64,000 nucleotides of DNA, from NCBI RefSeq assembly GCF_041435495.1, contig NZ_CP108644.1:124001-188000 (forward strand), in the 5' to 3' direction. A program made the position numbers and the translations under genes. Positions within the stretch are counted from its first letter, which is position 1. Each line of letters starts with the position of its first letter. Shown here piece by piece: positions 18,957 through 27,601 of the stretch. Source of the DNA: Streptomyces sp. NBC_01116. GTDB lineage: Bacteria; Actinomycetota; Actinomycetes; Streptomycetales; Streptomycetaceae. Below the pieces are notes generated by a model, which saw nothing but the letters and a program-made list of their open reading frames with translations, was not told the origin of the DNA and searched no databases.

Positions 18957-19865
18957 ACCACGGTGCAGCGATCGTCGGGACCTTCCACGAGAAGGAACTT
19001 ACGAGTGACGCGAGCGTCGTCAACGGACACTGGCTACAGCGCGCCCGGCGTGTCGTGGCCGCCGCCGCAGCCTCCGGCGCAACAGCGCGGCTCGCGCACG
19101 CTGAGCTTCCGTCTCCTACCCGCTTACGACACCCCCGCCCTGCTGCCCCGGCGCAAGTTGTTGCGCGCGGTCGGCCAAGCCGCCCGCACGGCAGGTGCAT
19201 GTAGAGGTGCACGCGCTCTGTGAAGCCGGGTACGTGCACCTCGGCCCGCGTGGAGGTTCGGCGGGCCCCACTGTGTCGACCCTGTTCGTCCTGGGACGCG
19301 ATGTGCCCTGGAGGCCATCACCGAGTCTCGGCCGCTGCGCCGCCGGGACGCCCGCGCGGGAGCCGTCGAGACGAGCATCATCATCGCGGCACTGGTCGAA
19401 CCGAGGCGTGGAAGTGGTCCGGCGCGGACAGCACCGCTCCCGCCCCCGCGTCTTGCGGTACACCCTGGCCCAACCCGCGCTGGGTGAGCTGCCAGCGCGC
19501 CCCGGCCACCTGCTTGACGACCCGGGCGGCCCCGGGGCACCGGCAGGAAGCGGCGTCCTGCCCATCACCGGGCACCGCTTCCACGGCGACTGGAGCTACG
19601 CCTATCCGCGGCCAGGTCCGGGAAACGCCCGTCGGCGCCGGAGGAACGGCCGCCGCCGGGCGCGACTTGGGTGCCGGGTGCAATCCGAACGTTGACCGGA
19701 TTAGGCAGCTCACTCATCACCTTCCACCCGGTCAGCGCCCACCGCGACGTCTCGAGAGCGGCGCGGGCGGCGGTGTGCGCGTTGGGCGCCCGGGCCATCG
19801 GAACCTCGCCGTAGCACGGGCGGCCGGCGGACGCTCTTCCTGCTCACGGTGAACGCGGGGAGGGC
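18957..19865. other. About 0.9 kb without a supportable gene
   Basis: GC-rich sequence with short open frames on both strands, none with recognisable motifs or a consistent ribosome binding site. It separates the NRPS-side genes from the sugar operon and leads into a gene remnant, so it is probably decayed coding sequence. Confidence 0.4.
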
Positions 19866-20160
19866 ATGGACTGGGCGCGGCGGATCGAGCTGGTCACCGT
19901 CGTGGTCGCCGCTGTGGTGGCGGTGGTGGCTCTCTGGTACTCGAACATCCAGGCCCGGCAGGCCGATGAGCAGGCCCGGGAGGCCAACGCCCAGGCGCGG
20001 GATGACCGGGCGCTGGCGCAAGGAGGGGCAGATCACCGACCGGTACACGGCGGCGGTGGGGAACCTCGGCGAGGACAAGATGGACGTGCGGCTCGGCGGT
20101 ATCTACGCCCTGGAGCGGATCATGCAGGACTCCCGCCGTGACCAGCCCACCGACGAGATC
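19866..20160 (+). pseudogene. Frameshifted remnant of a membrane-anchored protein of the pentapeptide-repeat type
   Basis: The reading begins MDWARRIELVTVVVAAVVAV, a single hydrophobic segment, followed by a charged helix (IQARQADEQAREANAQAR). It then shifts frame near 20020-20030 into EGQITDRYTAAVGNLGEDK and VRLGGIYALERIMQDS. That second block is the conserved juxtamembrane segment I know from actinobacterial pentapeptide-repeat proteins, where it precedes the repeats. Here the sequence degenerates soon after RRDQPTDEIE and no repeats follow. The gene is therefore both frameshifted and truncated. Confidence 0.6.
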
Positions 20161-20361
20161 GAGGCGGCGCGGCAGGCTGACGCCTCGATCTCGTCGGCCT
20201 TGCTGAGACCTAGCCACCTGCTTCGGTCCGGCTGGGCACCGCTCGATCCAGTGATCACGGGAACCGTACGGCGTTCTACGCACCACCGCCTCATGCAAGC
20301 AGTGCCGCAGAGAAGCGCTCTCACGGATGCTGTATGGCCAATGTGAGACCTGCTGGGGCAT

Positions 20362-21579
20362 TTACCGCGTCTCGGCGACGCCGGTCGTGTCGAGGCCCGC
20401 GAGTACCAGGTTGGCCCGGTGGCGCCAGGTATGGCGCTGGAGGAACTGCTGACGGGCCGCGTCGCCGAGCGAGCGTCCGAGGACCGCGTCGGCGACAAGG
20501 TGTGTGACGGCGTCGGCCCAGGAGTTCGGATCGTCGGGCGGGCACAGGAGGCAGTTGACCCGATCCCGGAGGATTTCACGCAGAACGGGCAGGTCGGAGG
20601 CGATGATGGCCCGCCCGTGTGCCATGTACTCAAAGAGTTTCATTGGGGACGCCCAGCGGCTCGTTTCGCAATGCCCGCCGGCGGTGTAGACCTTCGCCTG
20701 GTACGGCGCGAGAACGACGTCGAACAGCGGGTAGTAGGCGTGAACGGCACCGGGCGGCCGGTGACCGTGGAAGTACGCGTTCGGGGGCCCGCCCCGCTTC
20801 CGCCACCGGGCGAGATCCTCGGAAGCGCCGCCGACCAGGTGGAAGTCGAAGGCGGGGAGGCGGTCGGCCAGCGTCAGGACCAGGTCGATGCCGCGCCCTT
20901 CGTAGAGGTGCCCGACGTATCCGATGTTCGGCACGTCCGGCCTCCCCGGCATCGGGGACTGTGGACGGGTGGGCGGGCGGGGTTCCTCGGCGGCCTCCGG
21001 GGCTACGACGATGGGAAGGGTGCCCAGGCGGCCGTAGGCGCGCCGGTAGTCCCGCCCGAGCGCGTGGGTGATCACGACGATGCGGGCCGGCTGAGCGTCC
21101 CGGAGCAGGTCCTCCTCGATGCGCAGGGTGTTGGGGTCGTCCCGCAGGCGGTGGGTTTCGTAGATGAGCGGTGCTACCCCCGCCGCTGCGGTGAGAGCGT
21201 AGAGGTCGTGACCGTAGATCAGGTCAGGCGGGTTGCGCGTCAGCAGGGAGCGGACGCGTTCGGCCCGTGCCCGGTACCCGGCCGGTGAGTAGTCGGGGCT
21301 CGGAACCGGCGTTACGGAGAAGCGGTGGCGTACTCCGTAGTAGGCGTGCGGGTCGTCGACGGTGTACGTGCCCGGTGCCGTGTACAACGTGACCTCGTGT
21401 CCGGCCCGGGCGAACGCGTCGCACATCCGCATGGCGTGGACGCTGTTGGCGTAGACCGAGGGGACACTCCCGGGGTGCAGATACGCGATGCGTACCCCTG
21501 CCCCCGCCCGGGGCCCCGGTGGGTGCGGCTGTTCCTCTTCGGGCGGCCTGTCCGCCGGGGCGGGGCAGGGTTCCGTCAT
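20362..21579 (-). CDS. Glycosyltransferase, GT4 family (paralogue of the gene at 25633)
   Basis: A 405-residue glycosyltransferase of the GT-B, family 4 type. I start it at ATG 21579 (MTEPCPAP), which has GGAG 6 nt upstream; a longer open frame continues into the epimerase gene. It has the N-terminal acceptor fold (RIAYLHPGSVPSVYANSVHA), the mid-protein VPNIGYVGHLYEGRGIDL, and the donor-binding C-terminal region with WASPMKLFEYMAHGRAIIAS and a conserved Glu. It is clearly paralogous to the other glycosyltransferase of this operon along its whole length. It is the last gene of the sugar operon, 77 nt after the epimerase. Sugar donor and acceptor are unknown. Confidence 0.9.
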   Translation of the reverse strand: MTEPCPAPADRPPEEEQPHPPGPRAGAGVRIAYLHPGSVPSVYANSVHAMRMCDAFARAGHEVTLYTAPGTYTVDDPHAYYGVRHRFSVTPVPSPDYSPAGYRARAERVRSLLTRNPPDLIYGHDLYALTAAAGVAPLIYETHRLRDDPNTLRIEEDLLRDAQPARIVVITHALGRDYRRAYGRLGTLPIVVAPEAAEEPRPPTRPQSPMPGRPDVPNIGYVGHLYEGRGIDLVLTLADRLPAFDFHLVGGASEDLARWRKRGGPPNAYFHGHRPPGAVHAYYPLFDVVLAPYQAKVYTAGGHCETSRWASPMKLFEYMAHGRAIIASDLPVLREILRDRVNCLLCPPDDPNSWADAVTHLVADAVLGRSLGDAARQQFLQRHTWRHRANLVLAGLDTTGVAETR

Positions 21580-21656
21580 GTCCGGCTCCGATCGTGTGCG
21601 GGGCGGGTGGTTCGGTCGCGGGCCTCCCCGGGCCGGCTCCTGTGGTGTGAGGTGTC

Positions 21657-22592
21657 CTACCGGGCATGCGCCCGGAACCACTCGACGGTCCGTTCCAGTC
21701 CCTCGCGCAGCGGGACCGGAACGACGTCGGGGAAGAGGCTCAGCAGTCGGGAGTTCTCGGCGTGCGAGTGGCGTACGTCGCCCGGGCGGGACGGCAGGTG
21801 CAGCGGGTCGAGGGGGGTTCCCAGCACCGCTTCGAGCTCCGTGATCAGCTCTGCGAGCGAGGTGCGTGTTCCGTAGGCGAGGTTCACGGGGTCGGCGCAG
21901 ACGACCTGGCGCAGTGCCGCCCGGGTGAGGACGCGGCAGACGGTCTCCACGTAGGTGAAGTCGCGGCTCTGGAGGCCGTCTCCGTGGACGAGGACCCGCT
22001 GACCGGTCGTCACGGCGTCGATCCAGGCGGGTACGACCGCGGCGTAGGCGTGTCCCGCCGGTTGCCGGGGCCCGTAGACGTTGAAGAAGCGCAAGGGCAG
22101 GACCGGTAGGTCGTAGCAGTGGTGGTAGGCGGCCAGGTAGGACTCGGTGGCCAGTTTGCTGACCGCGTAGGGGCTGAGGGGGGCGGGGCGCAGGTCCTCG
22201 TGCTTGGGGAGATGGGGGTTGGAGCCGTACACGGAGGACGAGGAGGCGGCGATCACGTGGGGAACGCCCGCGCGTCGGGCGGCCTCCAGGACCATGAGCG
22301 TTCCGGTGGCGTTGGCGTGGTGGCTGGCGAGGGGGTCGGTCACCGACCGGGCCACGGAGGGCAGGGCGGCGAGGTGGATGACGGTGTCCACGCCTCGGAA
22401 CGCCCGGTCCAGGAGCGGGCCGTCGAGGATGCTGCCTTCGACGAGGTGGACGTCGGCTCCGGCGAGGTTGTCCTTGGAGCCGGTGGAGAGATCGTCAAGG
22501 ACCCGGATCCCGGACACTTCGCCGCAGTGGGTGAGGGCGTGTGCGAGATTGCTGCCGATGAAGCCGGCGCCACCGGTGATCATGATCTTCAC
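21657..22592 (-). CDS. NAD-dependent epimerase/dehydratase (UDP-sugar 4-epimerase-like)
   Basis: An extended short-chain dehydrogenase of about 311 residues with the Rossmann signature ITGGAGFIGSNLAHAL, the SSSSVYG segment and the catalytic Tyr/Lys in SPYAVSK. The family interconverts UDP-sugars, most often UDP-GlcNAc/GalNAc or glucuronic/galacturonic forms. I chose GTG 22592 because AGGAG lies 8 nt upstream. Earlier GTG 22601 and ATG 22598 overlap or crowd that site. It lies 27 nt after a UDP-sugar dehydrogenase gene. The two together would make an activated uronic acid or its epimer for the adjacent glycosyltransferases. Confidence 0.9.
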   Translation of the reverse strand: MKIMITGGAGFIGSNLAHALTHCGEVSGIRVLDDLSTGSKDNLAGADVHLVEGSILDGPLLDRAFRGVDTVIHLAALPSVARSVTDPLASHHANATGTLMVLEAARRAGVPHVIAASSSSVYGSNPHLPKHEDLRPAPLSPYAVSKLATESYLAAYHHCYDLPVLPLRFFNVYGPRQPAGHAYAAVVPAWIDAVTTGQRVLVHGDGLQSRDFTYVETVCRVLTRAALRQVVCADPVNLAYGTRTSLAELITELEAVLGTPLDPLHLPSRPGDVRHSHAENSRLLSLFPDVVPVPLREGLERTVEWFRAHAR

Positions 22593-22619
22593 GCTCATCA
22601 CTCCTGGTAGAGGTCGCGG

Positions 22620-23963
22620 TCAGAGGACGTCGATGTTGTCGCCGCCGAGCCGTCGACGGCAGTCCAGGACGTAGGCGGAACTCCCGGCGATGAGCCCGTA
22701 GTCGAAGGCGTCGTGGTCCGCGAGCAGGACGACCGCGTCGGCTGCCGACAGCTCCTGCTCCCCTGCCGTCACCCGCAGGACCCCGTCCAGTACCCCGGAG
22801 GCCGACGGCACCGACCGGGTGACGTGCGGGTCCGCGGCCCTGACGTCCGCGCCCAGGGCGAGCAGGAGTTCGGCGACGCGGGCGGCCGGGGTCTCCCGGG
22901 CGTCGCTGGTGTTGGCCTTGTAGGCGAGGCCCAGCAGCAGAACGCGGGAGCCCTCCACCGTCTTGCCGCGCTGCCGCAGCCCGTCGGTGAGCCGCCGCAC
23001 CACGTAGTCGGGCATGTGGCCGTTGACATCGTTGGCGAGTTCGACGAAGCGGAGCGTGCGGCCCGCGGTGCGCTCGGCCCACCAGGACAGGTAGGAAGGG
23101 TCGATCGGCAGGCAGTGCCCTCCGACTCCCGGTCCCGGGACGAAGCGGAGGAAGCCGTGAGGTTTGGTCGCCGCCGCGTCGATCGCCTCCCACACGTCGA
23201 CGTCCAGGTCGTGGGCGAAGGTGGCGAGCTCATTGACCAGGGCTATGTTGACGTGGCGGAAGGTGTTCTCCAGCAGTTTGGCCATCTCGGCGGTCCGGCA
23301 GCTTCTGACCTGCACCGTGGTGTCCACGATGGACCGGTAGAAATCTGTGACCCGCTCCAGGGAGACCGTGTTCACACCGGAGACCACCTTGGGCGTGTTG
23401 TCCAGCCGCCAGCGGGTGTTGCCGGGGTCGATGCGCTCGGGACTGTATCCGAGTTGGAAGTCGCGGCCGGCGACGAGTCCGGATACCTGCTCCAGGAGGG
23501 GTGCGACGAGCTCCTCGGTCGTTCCCGGGTAGGTGGTCGACTCCAGCACGACAGTGGTTCCCGTCCGGAGGTGTTCGCCCAGCATCCGGGCCGATTCGAC
23601 GATGTGCGACAGGTCGGGCAGCCCGTCTTTCAGCGGCGTGGGCACGGTGATGAGCGCGATGTCGAAGCCGTCGCAGTCGGCCGGGTCACGGCTGGCGCGG
23701 TAGGCGCCGGAGGCCAGCAGCGGGAGGAGCTGCGCGTCGGACACGTCCTCCACGTAGGAGTCGCCGGCCTCCAGGCGGCTCACCCGCTCTTTGTCCACGT
23801 CGTAGCCGACGACCTGGTATCCGCTCTCGGCGGCCCGTACGGCCAGCGACAGACCGACGTAGCCCTGTCCGACGACGACCGCGCGGCCCCGGACCGGGCG
23901 GGGTTTCGGAGTGGGAGTCGCGGTGTCGCGCGGCATCGCCCCGCCCGGGGCGGCCGGGTTCAT
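22620..23963 (-). CDS. UDP-sugar 6-dehydrogenase (nucleotide sugar dehydrogenase)
   Basis: A 447-residue NAD-dependent nucleotide-sugar dehydrogenase. The N-terminal Rossmann motif is VVVGQGYVGLSLAV, the central TVPTPLKDGLPDLS is present, and the catalytic Cys sits in GVGGHCLPIDPSYL. The C-terminal domain has GLAYKANTSDARETPA. It oxidises the C6 hydroxyl of a UDP-hexose or UDP-HexNAc to a carboxylate in two steps. The motif spacing fits the UDP-GlcNAc/ManNAc dehydrogenase (WbpA/WecC-like) group, though UDP-glucose cannot be excluded. The start is ATG 23963 with GGAG just upstream. It heads the second half of the sugar operon after a 278-nt gap that may carry its own promoter. Confidence 0.93.
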   Translation of the reverse strand: MNPAAPGGAMPRDTATPTPKPRPVRGRAVVVGQGYVGLSLAVRAAESGYQVVGYDVDKERVSRLEAGDSYVEDVSDAQLLPLLASGAYRASRDPADCDGFDIALITVPTPLKDGLPDLSHIVESARMLGEHLRTGTTVVLESTTYPGTTEELVAPLLEQVSGLVAGRDFQLGYSPERIDPGNTRWRLDNTPKVVSGVNTVSLERVTDFYRSIVDTTVQVRSCRTAEMAKLLENTFRHVNIALVNELATFAHDLDVDVWEAIDAAATKPHGFLRFVPGPGVGGHCLPIDPSYLSWWAERTAGRTLRFVELANDVNGHMPDYVVRRLTDGLRQRGKTVEGSRVLLLGLAYKANTSDARETPAARVAELLLALGADVRAADPHVTRSVPSASGVLDGVLRVTAGEQELSAADAVVLLADHDAFDYGLIAGSSAYVLDCRRRLGGDNIDVL

Positions 23964-24241
23964 CTCTTCTCTCCGGACACGTACGGCCACGCGCCGTTCG
24001 TCCCCGGCCGCGGTCTGCCCGGCACGTGGCAGCGCCCCCTTCGGGTTCTGGTGCGTGGGGTCGCCGCGAGAGCGGTGCGACCGGTCGTGCACGGCCGTAC
24101 AGGCATAAGTGGTCCCCTCTGGGCTGTTCACCCGCCTGCGAGTGGCGCGGGCCGTTCGTCCTGCGCGGGGCCGGTGCGTCGGCGGTGGTGGGCGGGTGGG
24201 TGTGGGTGTCGGGCGCCCGAAGCGGTACGGCCGCGGCTGCC

Positions 24242-25636
24242 TCAGCTGAGCAGGGTGATCACATTGCGGGTGATGGTCCGTATGCGGGGGTCCAGGGACA
24301 GGAGCCGCGGCCAGTCGGTGGTGGCCGCGTTGAAGACAGTTCCGCCCCGCGTGCAGAGCCCGAAGGTGGCGGCCCGCCGCGGGTCGTCGTTCTCGCGTGC
24401 GGCAGTGTGCCAACCGGACCCGGGGGCCGTGGGGAGATCCGCGACGCCCAGAATCGTGAAGCCGTCGGGAGACCCGTCCTCCCCCGTCGCCACCGCCCGG
24501 CCGTTCTGGTCGCGCCGGTAGGCAGCTCCGTCGCATTCGTACCCCACGAGGTGGTGCCCGGCCCCGAGGACGTCGCCTTCGCGCAGGCCGGTGTCCGCGA
24601 AAACCGGGTGCCCGGTGTGCTGAACGGTGAAGCCCAGAGGCTCGCGCGGCCCGTCCCAGTGTCCGCCGCCGTTGCGATAGCTGACACCGATGAGCAGGTT
24701 CTCCGGTTCGGTCTCCCACCAGTGGTCGGGGGCGCCGCGCATCTGGTCGGTGTCGGCGCCCTGGGGCACTCCGGGCGGGTACTTGTCGCAGCTGATAGCG
24801 GTGCCGGCCGCGTTCGGTGTCACTCGCCACCAGCAGGTGTTGGCTCCGAAGATCGCCATGTTGCCCCCCTGGTCGCGGTAGGCGGTGACGTGTCGGCGGA
24901 CGCGCTCGCTCCAGTACTCGTCGTGTCCCGCGGACAGCAGCAGCCGGTAGTGGTGGGCGAGTTCAGGGGTCTCGTCCAGGTCGAGGTCGGTGCAGTAGTC
25001 GGCGGTGAATCCCGATGCCTCCAGCCACGCGATGAACGGCGCGTCCCAGTGCGCGAAGGTCTGGCGGGGAGTTCGGGGGTCATGCGCGTCGGGCTTGCCC
25101 TTCACCGGGCCGCCGGTCCCGCCCCCGGGGCGCCGGAGCGTGACGGTGCGGCGGTCCTCCGCGCGGGAAAGCGCGCCGTACAGGCTCGCTCCACCGCTGC
25201 GGTTGTAGGCGTGGTAGGTGAAGAGCGGCAGCTTGTACAGGATCCGGGCGGTCCGGCCGGGGTCGCGGGCCGTCACCACGAACAGCAGCCGCGCGTGCCG
25301 GGCGTCCAGCACAGCGGCATCCGCCGGCGCTCGGACGTCCGGGGGTCCGGTGCCGGGGCCGAGCACCGCGACGTACACGCCCGAGGGCCAGTCCGCGGGG
25401 ATCGTGAACTCGTGTGCGGGCCAGTTCCAGTCCTCGTCGTGGCTGCCCGGCTCCGCGTACGCGCCCCGACCAACCATGTGGCCCATCAGCCGCGGAAGCG
25501 TGCCGCAGCGATAGAAGTCGGCCCGGAACCGGTCGGCCCGCGTCGAGACGTGCAGTCGCAGGGCCTCCCCGGCCCGCACACTCGCCCGACCGGGATAGCC
25601 GTCCACCATCCGGTGCGGGGGCACGGCCTCCGTCAT
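24242..25636 (-). CDS. N,N-dimethylformamidase beta-subunit-like protein
   Basis: A 464-residue protein resembling the C-terminal domain of N,N-dimethylformamidase large subunits (DUF6605-like). Landmarks are LFTYHAYNRSGGASLY, LLLSAGHDEYWSERVRRH, FGANTCWWRV and a C-terminal GTVFNAATTDWPRLL. In dimethylformamidase this domain belongs to an iron amidohydrolase, but many actinobacterial homologues are uncharacterised and sit beside glycosyltransferases, so the reaction here is unknown. The ATG at 25636 overlaps the upstream glycosyltransferase stop (ATGA), which implies co-translation. No signal peptide is obvious. Confidence 0.8.
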   Translation of the reverse strand: MTEAVPPHRMVDGYPGRASVRAGEALRLHVSTRADRFRADFYRCGTLPRLMGHMVGRGAYAEPGSHDEDWNWPAHEFTIPADWPSGVYVAVLGPGTGPPDVRAPADAAVLDARHARLLFVVTARDPGRTARILYKLPLFTYHAYNRSGGASLYGALSRAEDRRTVTLRRPGGGTGGPVKGKPDAHDPRTPRQTFAHWDAPFIAWLEASGFTADYCTDLDLDETPELAHHYRLLLSAGHDEYWSERVRRHVTAYRDQGGNMAIFGANTCWWRVTPNAAGTAISCDKYPPGVPQGADTDQMRGAPDHWWETEPENLLIGVSYRNGGGHWDGPREPLGFTVQHTGHPVFADTGLREGDVLGAGHHLVGYECDGAAYRRDQNGRAVATGEDGSPDGFTILGVADLPTAPGSGWHTAARENDDPRRAATFGLCTRGGTVFNAATTDWPRLLSLDPRIRTITRNVITLLS

Positions 25637-26781
25637 GCCATGGGCCCGGTTCGGGAGGTCTCCGGGGCGCCGAGCCCCGCGAGCCCCGCGAGGACGGCAT
25701 CGGCCCGCCGGCGCCAGGTGTAGCGCTCCAGGACCTGCCGCCGCCCTTCTGCGCCGATCCTGCGGCGCAGGGCGGAGTCGGTGATCAGTTCGTCCAGTGC
25801 TCCGGCCCAGGCGTCCGGGTCCTCGGGCGGGCGGAGGAGACAGTTGACCCGGTCCTGGAGGACTTCCCTCAGGACCGGCAGGTCGGAGGCGATCATCGGG
25901 CAGCTGTGGGACATGTACTCGAACACCTTCATGGGCGAGGCCCAGCGCCCGGTCTCCCCCAGCCTTCCCCACGTGTACACCTTGCGCTCGTACGGGGCGA
26001 GGACGACATCGAAGCGGGTGTAGTACTCCCCCAGAGCGGCCGGTGGCCGATGGCCGTGGAAGTACACATGAGGAGACCGGCACGCCCGCTGCCACCGGGT
26101 GCGGTCCTCGTCCGTGCCGCCGACCAGGTGGAAGTCGAGTGAGGGGAATCGTTCGGCGAGCTCCAGGACGAGTCCGATGCCCCGCCCGTCGTAGAGGTGG
26201 CCGACGTAGCCGACGCGCAGGGCGTCCGGGCGGCCCGGCAGCGGCAGCCCTGCCATCGTGGCGGGGCCGGGCGGGTCCGCGCAGTCCGGTGCGACCACGA
26301 TGGGCAGCGGGCCCAGGGCCGCGTACTTGTCCCGCAGATCGCGGGCGAGGGCGTGGGTGATCACGACGACGCGCGCCAGTCGGGGCGCGCCGAGCAGTTC
26401 CTCCTCGGTGTCGGCGGGCAAGAGGTCCTCGCGGAGTTGGTGGATCTCGTACACCAGGGGCGCCACGTCCCTGAGGGCGGCCAGGGCGTAGGGGTCTCGC
26501 CCGTAGACGAGATCCGGGGTCGGGCCGTCCGCCATGAGTGTCCGGACGTCCTCGGCGCGCTTCCGGTAGCCGGCGGGCGTGTAGTCGGGACAGGCGACGA
26601 GGCGGATCGGGAAGCGGTGGCGCACCCCGTAGTAGGTGTACGGGTCTTCGTCCGAGCCCGGCATGGAGTAGAGGGTCACGTCGTGCCCGGCGGCGGCGAA
26701 CGCGTCGCACATACGCATGACATGTACACCGTTGGCGAACGGGGAGGGCATGCCGCCCCCGTGCAGGTAGGCGATGCGCAT
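25633..26781 (-). CDS. Glycosyltransferase, GT4 family
   Basis: A 382-residue GT-B fold glycosyltransferase. It has the N-terminal RIAYLHGGGMPSPFANGVHV, the hinge LRVGYVGHLYDGRGIGLVLE, and the donor-site region WASPMKVFEYMSHSCPMIAS. It matches the gene at 20362-21579 throughout, so the two arose by duplication and probably act on related substrates. The start is ATG 26781. The stop overlaps the dimethylformamidase-like gene. It is the first recognisable gene of the leftward sugar operon, although a 55-codon frame lies 6 nt upstream. It faces away from the RiPP operon. Confidence 0.9.
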   Translation of the reverse strand: MRIAYLHGGGMPSPFANGVHVMRMCDAFAAAGHDVTLYSMPGSDEDPYTYYGVRHRFPIRLVACPDYTPAGYRKRAEDVRTLMADGPTPDLVYGRDPYALAALRDVAPLVYEIHQLREDLLPADTEEELLGAPRLARVVVITHALARDLRDKYAALGPLPIVVAPDCADPPGPATMAGLPLPGRPDALRVGYVGHLYDGRGIGLVLELAERFPSLDFHLVGGTDEDRTRWQRACRSPHVYFHGHRPPAALGEYYTRFDVVLAPYERKVYTWGRLGETGRWASPMKVFEYMSHSCPMIASDLPVLREVLQDRVNCLLRPPEDPDAWAGALDELITDSALRRRIGAEGRRQVLERYTWRRRADAVLAGLAGLGAPETSRTGPMA

Positions 26782-26787
26782 GCCGGG

Positions 26788-26955
26788 CTAGCCCCGCGCG
26801 ACCGTGGTGCGGGGCGCGCGCCGGTGGAGGGCGGCGGGAGGTCGGTGAGACGTGGGTTGCGTCGGATTCACAGGCGTCTCCTCGGGGCGGGCAGCTGACG
26901 AAGCATCATCCTGGGCGGTGGTGACGGGCTTTCCAAGAATGGCTTTTCGGCCCAT
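26788..26955 (-). CDS. Possible 55-residue small protein upstream of the glycosyltransferase
   Basis: An ATG at 26955 with AGGAC about 6 nt upstream opens a 55-codon frame starting MGRKAILGKPVTTAQDDASS and ending in a Pro/Arg-rich tail. Its stop lies 6 nt before the glycosyltransferase ATG, an arrangement that would allow coupled translation. The codon bias is weaker than in neighbouring genes. It could be a leader or small protein, or the untranslated leader of the sugar operon. I do not recognise it. Confidence 0.35.
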   Translation of the reverse strand: MGRKAILGKPVTTAQDDASSAARPEETPVNPTQPTSHRPPAALHRRAPRTTVARG

Positions 26956-27015
26956 TCGACTGTCCTGTTTCTGTTGCGTTCGCCCACGCCGGGCGCACGT
27001 CGGCGGCCGATGTCT

Positions 27016-27069
27016 GAAGCCTGGAACGTCGGTCCGACGCCGGAAGCCCGAACTTTCGGTCCGACGCCG
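27016..27069. repeat. Two adjacent 27-nt direct repeats upstream of the RiPP operon
   Basis: Units 27016-27042 and 27043-27069 abut exactly. Both begin GAAGCC and share TCGGTCCGACGCCG, differing at only five positions. In the first unit CGTCGGTCCGACG is a near-perfect dyad. The array lies in the divergent region between the sugar operon and the RiPP operon, about 370 bp before the peptide gene. Tandem operator half-sites for a regulator are the likely reading. Confidence 0.5.
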
Positions 27070-27349
27070 GCGGGGCCCGACCTCTCGGCATGTTCCGGAC
27101 AGAAATGTGTCCGAGAGGAAGCGGGTGACACAGCGGGCCACGGTAGGCGCGGATGTGTCGCCCCGGACCGGCGGCGGGTGGCCCCTGCGGGCCGGGCGGG
27201 TGCGACCGGCGGACCGGAACCCGCAGGCCGGGGAGCCGCACGGGCGTCGGCACCGATCGTCCGGCGCCTCTGGCGGCGGTGCGGTTGCGGCACTGGTCCA
27301 CCTCTGTCGAGCGGCCACCGTGCGTACGTCATGGCGAACGGGCCGCACC

Positions 27350-27379
27350 TTGTGCGCGCTTCCGGCCCGTGCCTACCGT
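27350..27379 (+). promoter_or_regulatory. Possible promoter of the RiPP operon
   Basis: TTGTGC at 27350 and TACCGT at 27374, separated by 18 nt, resemble a vegetative Streptomyces promoter. The -10 lies about 60 nt before the precursor-peptide ATG. The match is modest and rests on hexamers and spacing alone. Confidence 0.3.
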
Positions 27380-27437
27380 GGTTGCGCCGTGACTCCCCGT
27401 CAATATCGGAGGAGGCGGTCGTCGAAGGGAGATCGAC

Positions 27438-27512
27438 ATGAACGAGGAGATCGAGCAGGTTCCCGAGGAAGAGCTTCCCGAGCTGGCGCTGATGGTCGAC
27501 GTCCCCAGCTGA
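27438..27512 (+). CDS. Candidate RiPP precursor peptide, 24 residues
   Basis: A 24-codon gene, too short for ordinary gene finding. The ATG at 27438 has AAGGGAG about 6 nt upstream. The peptide starts MNEEIEQVPEEELPE, a strongly acidic leader-like stretch (8 Glu in the first 15 residues), and ends LALMVDVPS. It contains no Cys and only one hydroxy residue, the C-terminal Ser24. The core is probably the last 5-8 residues (around M19-V20-D21-V22-P23-S24). It directly precedes genes for an HExxH protein, a YcaO protein, a methyltransferase and a P450, which is how RiPP precursors are usually arranged. The precursor assignment rests on this context and the leader-like composition, not on recognised similarity. 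Confidence 0.7.
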   Translation: MNEEIEQVPEEELPELALMVDVPS

Positions 27513-27601
27513 CCGGCACCACCCAGGGCGGCGGGCCGACCCGGCCCGCCGCCCGCTCGCTCACGGCTCCCCGCTCCTACGGCAGCACGGAGGTACGCAC
27601 G

